A stretch of DNA of 17,941 nucleotides from CAYXDO01 sp964463485 (GTDB lineage: Bacteria; Myxococcota; Kuafuiibacteriia; Kuafuiibacteriales; Kuafuiibacteriaceae), in NCBI GenBank assembly GCA_964463485.1, contig CAYXDO010000203.1:1-17941 (forward strand), read 5' to 3'. Below, piece after piece: positions 14,188 through 17,941 of the stretch. The stretch's first letter is position 1; each line of letters begins with the position of its first letter. Position numbers and translations under genes: made by a program. The notes beneath the pieces are model-generated. The model worked only from the letters and a program-made list of their open reading frames with translations, was not told the origin of the DNA and made no database searches.

Positions 14188-15776
14188 GCGGTGAGTTCGA
14201 TGCCGCGGCATTGGAGCGCGGCTACGCGTTCGTCGATGACTGTCCTGAGCATTTGCTCGCCGACGTGGTCACGCTGTCGGTAGGCCAGCTTCGAGAGCGA
14301 GTTGCGCTTATTCGGGCGTGGCGCGATGCGCTGCTTGCCGGGGCCCTCCCGGCGCCCGCGAACGGCGTGCTCGCGGCCATCGACGGGCCAATTCGACGAG
14401 CCATGGAGCAACTCGGTGTCGCGCGATTCTGCAAGCAGCAGCCTGAGCTCGTCGACGCGCTCCTCACGGACATCGTCGCGTCGTGGCAGAGCCAAGAGGC
14501 CACGTTTGCGAGTGCGGTTGCGGCGAGGCTTCGCGAGCTCGAAGAACTCGAGCGCGACCGTGCTGAGGAGGCCACCCGCGAGCGCGCGCTCCCCAGCGGA
14601 CTGGTACGCGGCACGGGTGAAGGTTCATCATCGGTCGGCGGCTCACCGGACGAATCGGCCGCGCCGACTCAGGCGACGCTCGAAGCACTTCGCGTGCGGG
14701 CAGCGGCTGAGACTGCCGCAGCCGATCGGGGCGTCGATGCGCAGCTCCTTGGCGCGTGGTCCGATCGCGTACGCGCGTGGACGGAGATCGAGGGCGTGTT
14801 CGGAGACTTGGGTCGGATGCTCGGACGCGGTTGGGACCTGGCGCATGGGGTGCTCCGGCAAACGGGATGGCGTGATTTGCAGAAGCTGAGCGAGCTCATC
14901 GGACGGCTCCCACAGCTTCGAGAAGTCATTCAGGCGCTCGGCCGCCTCGAGCAATCGGAAGCCGACGAGTCCGTGGCAGAAGAGCTCATGAATCCGATCC
15001 GGCGCGTGGAAGAAGAGTTCCAAGACGTACTCACGCCGGGCATTCCGCCGGAGATGCGCGGCGTCGAGCGGTCTGGCGAGATAAGTCGGATGCTCCCGGT
15101 CGAGGCCTCGATGCTCGGCCATCCGAAGTTGCGGATGCTCTGGCACGCACGTCGCGCGGAGCGGGCGCTGCTCACATACCGAGTCGAGGGCGTTCTCTCG
15201 GAGGTCATCCAGATCGAGATGGACTCTTTCGAGGAGATCGAAGGTCGCCGTCCGCGCCCCGAGCGCGGACCCATCATCTCGGTGATCGACACGTCTGGGT
15301 CGATGCATGGGATGCCGGAGCGCGTCGCGAAGGCGATTGTGCTCGAGACGCTCCGGGTCGCCCACGCGGAGCGCCGCCGCTGCTACCTCTATGCCTTCAG
15401 CGGTCCTGGGGATGTTGCGGAGCACGAACTCGACCTTTCCCCTGAAGGCATTGGCCGACTTCTCGTGTTTCTCGGCTGCTCCTTCGGTGGCGGCACTGAT
15501 CCCTCCGGCGTGATGTCGCCCGTCGTCGCCCGACTCACGAAGCCGGACTGGGCCCGCGCGGACGTCCTGTTGGTGAGCGATGGTGAGTTCGGTGTGTCGG
15601 GCGCCCTAGAGGCGTCGGTCTCCGCCGCACGCGACGCTGGGACACGGTTTCACGGAGTACAGATCGGCGCGCGAGGTCGGACCGGCTTGCACGCGCTCTG
15701 CGACCCAGTCCACGAATTCAGCGACTGGGCGACCGCAGGTGGCTGGGCATCGGGAACTTCCTCTTGCGCGGAGTGA
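14184..15776 (+). CDS. ViaA-like VWA domain protein
   Basis: A 530-residue protein with a C-terminal von Willebrand A domain. The MIDAS metal site is visible as VIDTSGSMHG (DTSGS at 369-373), the threonine in GGGTDPSG (T438) and the aspartate in LLVSDGEFG. It ends with LHALCDPVHEFSDW, close to the usual ViaA C-terminus. The N-terminal half is helical and charged, as in ViaA, whose E. coli form is about 480 residues. It starts with TTG within the stop of the RavA-like gene and has GGGGGA just upstream. RavA-ViaA pairs act as ATP-driven chaperones in E. coli; here they share an operon with a nucleotidyltransferase. The last dozen residues after FSDW look unlike the family and may reflect nearby repeat-associated rearrangement. 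Confidence 0.92.
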   Translation: MSGEFDAAALERGYAFVDDCPEHLLADVVTLSVGQLRERVALIRAWRDALLAGALPAPANGVLAAIDGPIRRAMEQLGVARFCKQQPELVDALLTDIVASWQSQEATFASAVAARLRELEELERDRAEEATRERALPSGLVRGTGEGSSSVGGSPDESAAPTQATLEALRVRAAAETAAADRGVDAQLLGAWSDRVRAWTEIEGVFGDLGRMLGRGWDLAHGVLRQTGWRDLQKLSELIGRLPQLREVIQALGRLEQSEADESVAEELMNPIRRVEEEFQDVLTPGIPPEMRGVERSGEISRMLPVEASMLGHPKLRMLWHARRAERALLTYRVEGVLSEVIQIEMDSFEEIEGRRPRPERGPIISVIDTSGSMHGMPERVAKAIVLETLRVAHAERRRCYLYAFSGPGDVAEHELDLSPEGIGRLLVFLGCSFGGGTDPSGVMSPVVARLTKPDWARADVLLVSDGEFGVSGALEASVSAARDAGTRFHGVQIGARGRTGLHALCDPVHEFSDWATAGGWASGTSSCAE

Positions 15777-15989
15777 CGGGCGAGGTCGTGGTCCTCTCGA
15801 GTGGTCCCTCGGATTCCGGCGGTCAAGGCGCGGGTTCGATCCAGTAGGCTCGCCCAGAGTACGCACCTGCGTCGAGGAGCGTCGAAGCGATGAGTACGGC
15901 GCTTCCAACCCTTGGGCCGTGCTGTGACGCAGACTCAGCGGGAGCTTCTGAGTTGGACACGATGTCCGGCTGGGATAGAGTTGCGCGAC
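15777..15989. other. non-coding stretch after the VWA gene
   Basis: About 210 bases with no convincing gene on either strand. Open frames exist, but their translations are Arg/Ser-rich and without motifs. GGTTCGATCC at 15833-15842 looks like the T-loop of a tRNA, but the flanking stems do not pair. No clear terminator hairpin is seen after the VWA stop. Confidence 0.5.
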
Positions 15990-16233
15990 CACACGATTCC
16001 GAGCAGTGCCCACTGTCCCACACGATTCCGAGCAGTGCCCACACGATTCCGAGCAGTGCCTGGCACTGTCCCACACGATTCCGGGCACCGTCCCACACGA
16101 TTCCGAGCAGTGCCTGGCACTGTCCGAAAGGCACTGTGGCACTGTCCGAAAGGCACTGGCACTGTCCGAAAGGCACTGTCCGAAAGGCACTGTCCGAAAG
16201 CGGCACTGTCCGAAAGCGTCGCACTGTCCGAAA
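15990..16233. repeat. imperfect inverted array of two short repeat families
   Basis: The left half holds five copies of a 21-bp unit beginning CACACGATTCCG and ending AGCAGTGCC, at 15990, 16019, 16040, 16072 (variant) and 16094. The right half holds seven copies of GCACTGTCCGAAA at 16117, 16139, 16159, 16173, 16187, 16203 and 16221. The reverse complement of the right unit, TTTCGGACAGTGC, closely resembles the left unit's TTCCGAGCAGTGC, so the array is a large imperfect inverted repeat that could fold into hairpins or a cruciform. Spacing is irregular and there are no spacers of constant length, so it is not CRISPR. Open frames across it translate to low-complexity repeats and are not credible genes. 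Confidence 0.85.
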
Positions 16234-16290
16234 GCGTTCGGCGCACGAATGTACTCCCCACCCCGGTGGGGGCGGGGGCGGGCGGGACGA

Positions 16291-16328
16291 CCCCAAATTC
16301 AGGCCGTGCCCCCAAATTCAGGCCGTGC
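16291..16328. repeat. perfect 19-bp tandem duplication
   Basis: CCCCAAATTCAGGCCGTGC occurs twice head to tail, at 16291-16309 and 16310-16328. Immediately upstream lies a G-rich run (16264-16286). It lies between the inverted array and the group II intron remnant. It could be a duplication at an insertion site, but no matching copy is seen elsewhere in the window. Confidence 0.85.
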
Positions 16329-16403
16329 CCCCTGTGTCCGGAATGCGCCGGGAGACCGGCAGGAGGAAGTAGGTGAGGACAAACAGCTGGCGAAAGCAAA
16401 GCC

Positions 16404-17333
16404 ATGAAGGCTGCCAAGTCCTATCCCAGAAGGAATTCACCCACTGGGAAGCCGAGTCTTGCGCTGAAAGAGGCGACTCTGAAGCGAAGCGTAGACAGGC
16501 GAAGTGAACGAGCCGGGCAAATGAGCCCCGATAAGAGGGTCACAAGATCTGGGTCGGTACCGTCGGACACGGTGACGACGAAACTGGAGCTCCAGCAAAG
16601 TGGATTGGGGGCTGCAGCCAGTCCGGGGTCTAAGACCTCGGCGCGTTCACACATGCCTCTTGCACGGGAACCGGGAGACCTCGGAGGTCGCCCGTCGGCT
16701 ATGGTAGGCGACGAGCAACCGCGTGAAGGCCACAAGCCGCAAGACGCGGGAGGTGCCTCTGAGGAGTCGGACGAGGTCGTAGTACCAAAGAGAGTGGCGA
16801 AGACGCGAGTAACGTCCGTCGAGTCACTGAAGGGAAGGACCGAGGCCGAGGGGAAAGCTGCCGCACGAAACGCGGGCTCGACGCAGAGCGAGGAACCCGC
16901 GCTCACGTTCCTGCGGCGGATACGAGAAAGAATAGAGAAGAAGTCAAGAGAAAAATTCACGAATCTACTTTCGCATCTCAAGAGTCCGTTGCTGGAGGAG
17001 GGGTACTATCGACTCCGCCGGAACGCGGCTCCTGGGGTGGATAACGTGACCTGGGCGGAGTATGGAGTCGGCCTTGCCGCACGCCTACAAGACCTGGAGA
17101 ACCGAATTCAGTGCGAAAGTTACTATCCGCAACCGGTGCGTCGCGTACTCATCCCGAAAGAGGATGGACGAATGCGACCATTGGGAGTGCTTGCTCTCGA
17201 GGACAAAGTAGTCCAAGAGGCCGTGCGGATGCTGATCGAACCCATTTACGCCTCGATCCGGCGATACGTGGGTCTCGGTCGACCGAATCGCCGTTCGGCG
17301 TGTTCACATGACAAGATCCAAGGAACTGGTTAG
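16404..17333 (+). pseudogene. truncated group II intron reverse transcriptase/maturase
   Basis: The C-terminal part reads SREKFTNLLSHL, LLEEGYYRLRRNAAPGVDNV, PVRRVLIPKEDGRMRPLGV and LALEDKVVQEAVRMLIEPIY, the RT-0 to RT-2 blocks of group II intron proteins. Full proteins then continue through a FGFRP block to the catalytic YADD and a maturase domain. Here similarity stops near 17250 and a short unrelated tail ends at 17333, so catalytic residues and maturase are missing. The ATG at 16701 is a better protein start than 16404, because the ESDEVVVPK segment following it resembles the N-terminus of such proteins. The DNA before 16701 may instead be part of the intron RNA. The truncation leaves no functional element, and no 3' intron domains V/VI are recognisable. 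Confidence 0.85.
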
Positions 17334-17347
17334 AAGCGCGGGCGCGC

Positions 17348-17449
17348 ATGCCGAAAGCCCTTCCCTTCAAAAAAATCCTGATCGCCAACCGAGGTGAGCT
17401 CGCCGCTCGACAGTCCCCCTCGGTCGAGATTGGTGCTACTTACGAATAA
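17348..17449 (+). pseudogene. biotin carboxylase N-terminal fragment
   Basis: The frame starting at ATG 17348 reads MPKALPFKKILIANRGE, then LAAR, before diverging and stopping at TAA (17447-17449). KKILIANRGEIAxR is the hallmark N-terminus of biotin carboxylases (AccC and the alpha subunits of acetyl-, propionyl- and pyruvate carboxylases), which are about 450 residues or longer. Only about 20 codons match, so this is the broken 5' end of such a gene or a remnant carried with a rearrangement. It lies about 95 bp after the point where the reverse transcriptase similarity is lost. AAGGA occurs upstream but too far away to be a strong start signal. Confidence 0.7.
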
Positions 17450-17453
17450 TTCC

Positions 17454-17752
17454 ATGAAGCCGCCAGTCGAGCTCGAGAAACCAACCTACACGATCGCGTT
17501 CGCGGCGTCGCAAGTGAGTAGTCCGGCCGGAGAGCTCACGAGCTCGCGCCGAACGAGAGAGCAGCCGACGACTTGGAAGCTCCGAAGACTCCCCGCCGAC
17601 AACTGCGCGCTGTCGACGTGCGGAGGCCGTATGGAGTCGATGACTTCGAGATTCCAGAGTATCCGGGTCGGGACCATGACGAGCTGCTCTGCGTGGAGCC
17701 GCTCGGCTCGTACGACGACACCTTCGAACCAACCCCTCCGCCCGCCTCGTAG
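17454..17752 (+). pseudogene. possible remnant coding region, unknown
   Basis: Two plus-strand frames have some protein character. One starts at ATG 17454 with MKPPVELEKPTYTIAFAASQ and decays into Ser/Arg-rich sequence near 17530. The other, open from 17522 and ending at TAG (17750-17752), gives YGVDDFEIPEYPGRDHDELL and ends TFEPTPPPAS, an acidic tail typical of a genuine C-terminus. They could be parts of one gene joined by a frameshift, or the scar of a deletion. I recognise neither. Confidence is low, because both are short and lack known motifs. Confidence 0.25.
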
Positions 17753-17813
17753 CGAACCGCGCCTCTGACGGGGCTGCGGGATCCTGGCGACGACGGGAGG
17801 CGCTCCTGGGCGT

Positions 17814-17941
17814 CGGATGCACGTCCCTGGCTCCGCCGGGAGCTGCACCCCGGCCAGGGATGCACGTCGCTGGTTCCACTGGGAGCTGCACCCCCGTCAG
17901 GGGTGCACGTCGCTGACTCCACTGGGAGCCGCACCCCCGTC
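17814..17941. repeat. 43-bp tandem repeat array running off the window
   Basis: Three imperfect copies begin at 17814, 17857 and 17900; the third is cut by the window end. Each copy has GGATGCACGTC near its start and GGGAGCTGCACCCC near its end (with substitutions), and GGTGCA/TGCACC arms inside the unit can pair as a hairpin. The period is not a multiple of three and all frames give low-complexity translations. It is likely a minisatellite that continues beyond the window. Confidence 0.9.

Noticed and set aside
14643..15425. 260-codon minus-strand frame opposite the VWA gene
   Set aside because: The VWA protein has conserved MIDAS residues on the plus strand; the antisense translation has no recognisable domain.
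15825..15860. tRNA-like T-loop GGTTCGATCC
   Set aside because: The flanking bases do not form a T-stem and no acceptor, D or anticodon arms can be found around it.
15990..16233. Possible CRISPR array
   Set aside because: Units are short, irregularly spaced and often directly adjacent; there are no unique spacers of constant length and no cas genes.
15606..16417. Several long frames on both strands across the repeat array
   Set aside because: They are open only because the repeats lack stops; translations are periodic low-complexity peptides.
17394..17934. Open frames of 120-150 codons on both strands at the right edge
   Set aside because: They run through the 43-bp repeats or are Arg/Ser-rich; only two short stretches looked protein-like and these are listed as a low-confidence remnant.

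Overview
The window looks like an accessory, defence-island region of a GC-rich bacterium with a large, repeat-rich genome. A Myxococcota-type host is my best guess, from GC-rich codon use in the right half, GTG/TTG starts, long tandem repeats and RavA/ViaA-like genes, but no marker gene fixes the taxon. I see no rRNA, tRNA or core housekeeping operon; the only trace of core metabolism is a broken 5' end of a biotin carboxylase gene.

Left edge (1-1352): a 13-bp tandem repeat array, a frameshifted hypothetical gene (252-676, minus), and an IS66-family deletion derivative (722-1073, minus) that joins the start of TnpA to the end of TnpC. The leader of the first operon follows.

System A (1353-6983, plus): four genes with overlapping stop/start codons. 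They encode a flavin-dependent thymidylate synthase (ThyX), a DNA methyltransferase of the SPPY type, an 825-residue fusion of a Ser/Thr-type protein kinase with a P-loop (ORC1/STAND-like) ATPase, and a 363-residue protein with Rossmann-like halves and a PTGSKM motif reminiscent of CARF-type ligand-binding folds. This block is visibly more AT-rich than the DNA to its right, which suggests separate acquisition. I read it as a candidate nucleotide/DNA-modification-linked defence operon.

System B (7014-10159, minus): a P-loop ATPase, a four-helix membrane protein matching the S-4TM pore-forming effector type, and a CD-NTase-like oligonucleotide cyclase, in transcription order. The last two form a minimal CBASS pair. 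The operon runs tail-to-tail into System A with only 30 bp between stops.

System C (10299-15776, plus): divergent from System B. It encodes an unrecognised 368-residue protein, a second nucleotidyltransferase, a 61-residue NPNN-motif protein, a RavA/MoxR AAA+ ATPase and a ViaA-like VWA protein. Systems B and C share one short divergent intergenic region, so they may be a single eight-gene locus with two nucleotidyltransferases; this is the most unusual arrangement here.

Right edge (15777-17941): an imperfect inverted array of short repeats, a 19-bp duplication, a truncated group II intron reverse transcriptase, the first ~20 codons of a biotin carboxylase gene, a remnant reading frame and a 43-bp tandem repeat running off the end. 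Both edges look like scrap zones built by repeated insertion and deletion.
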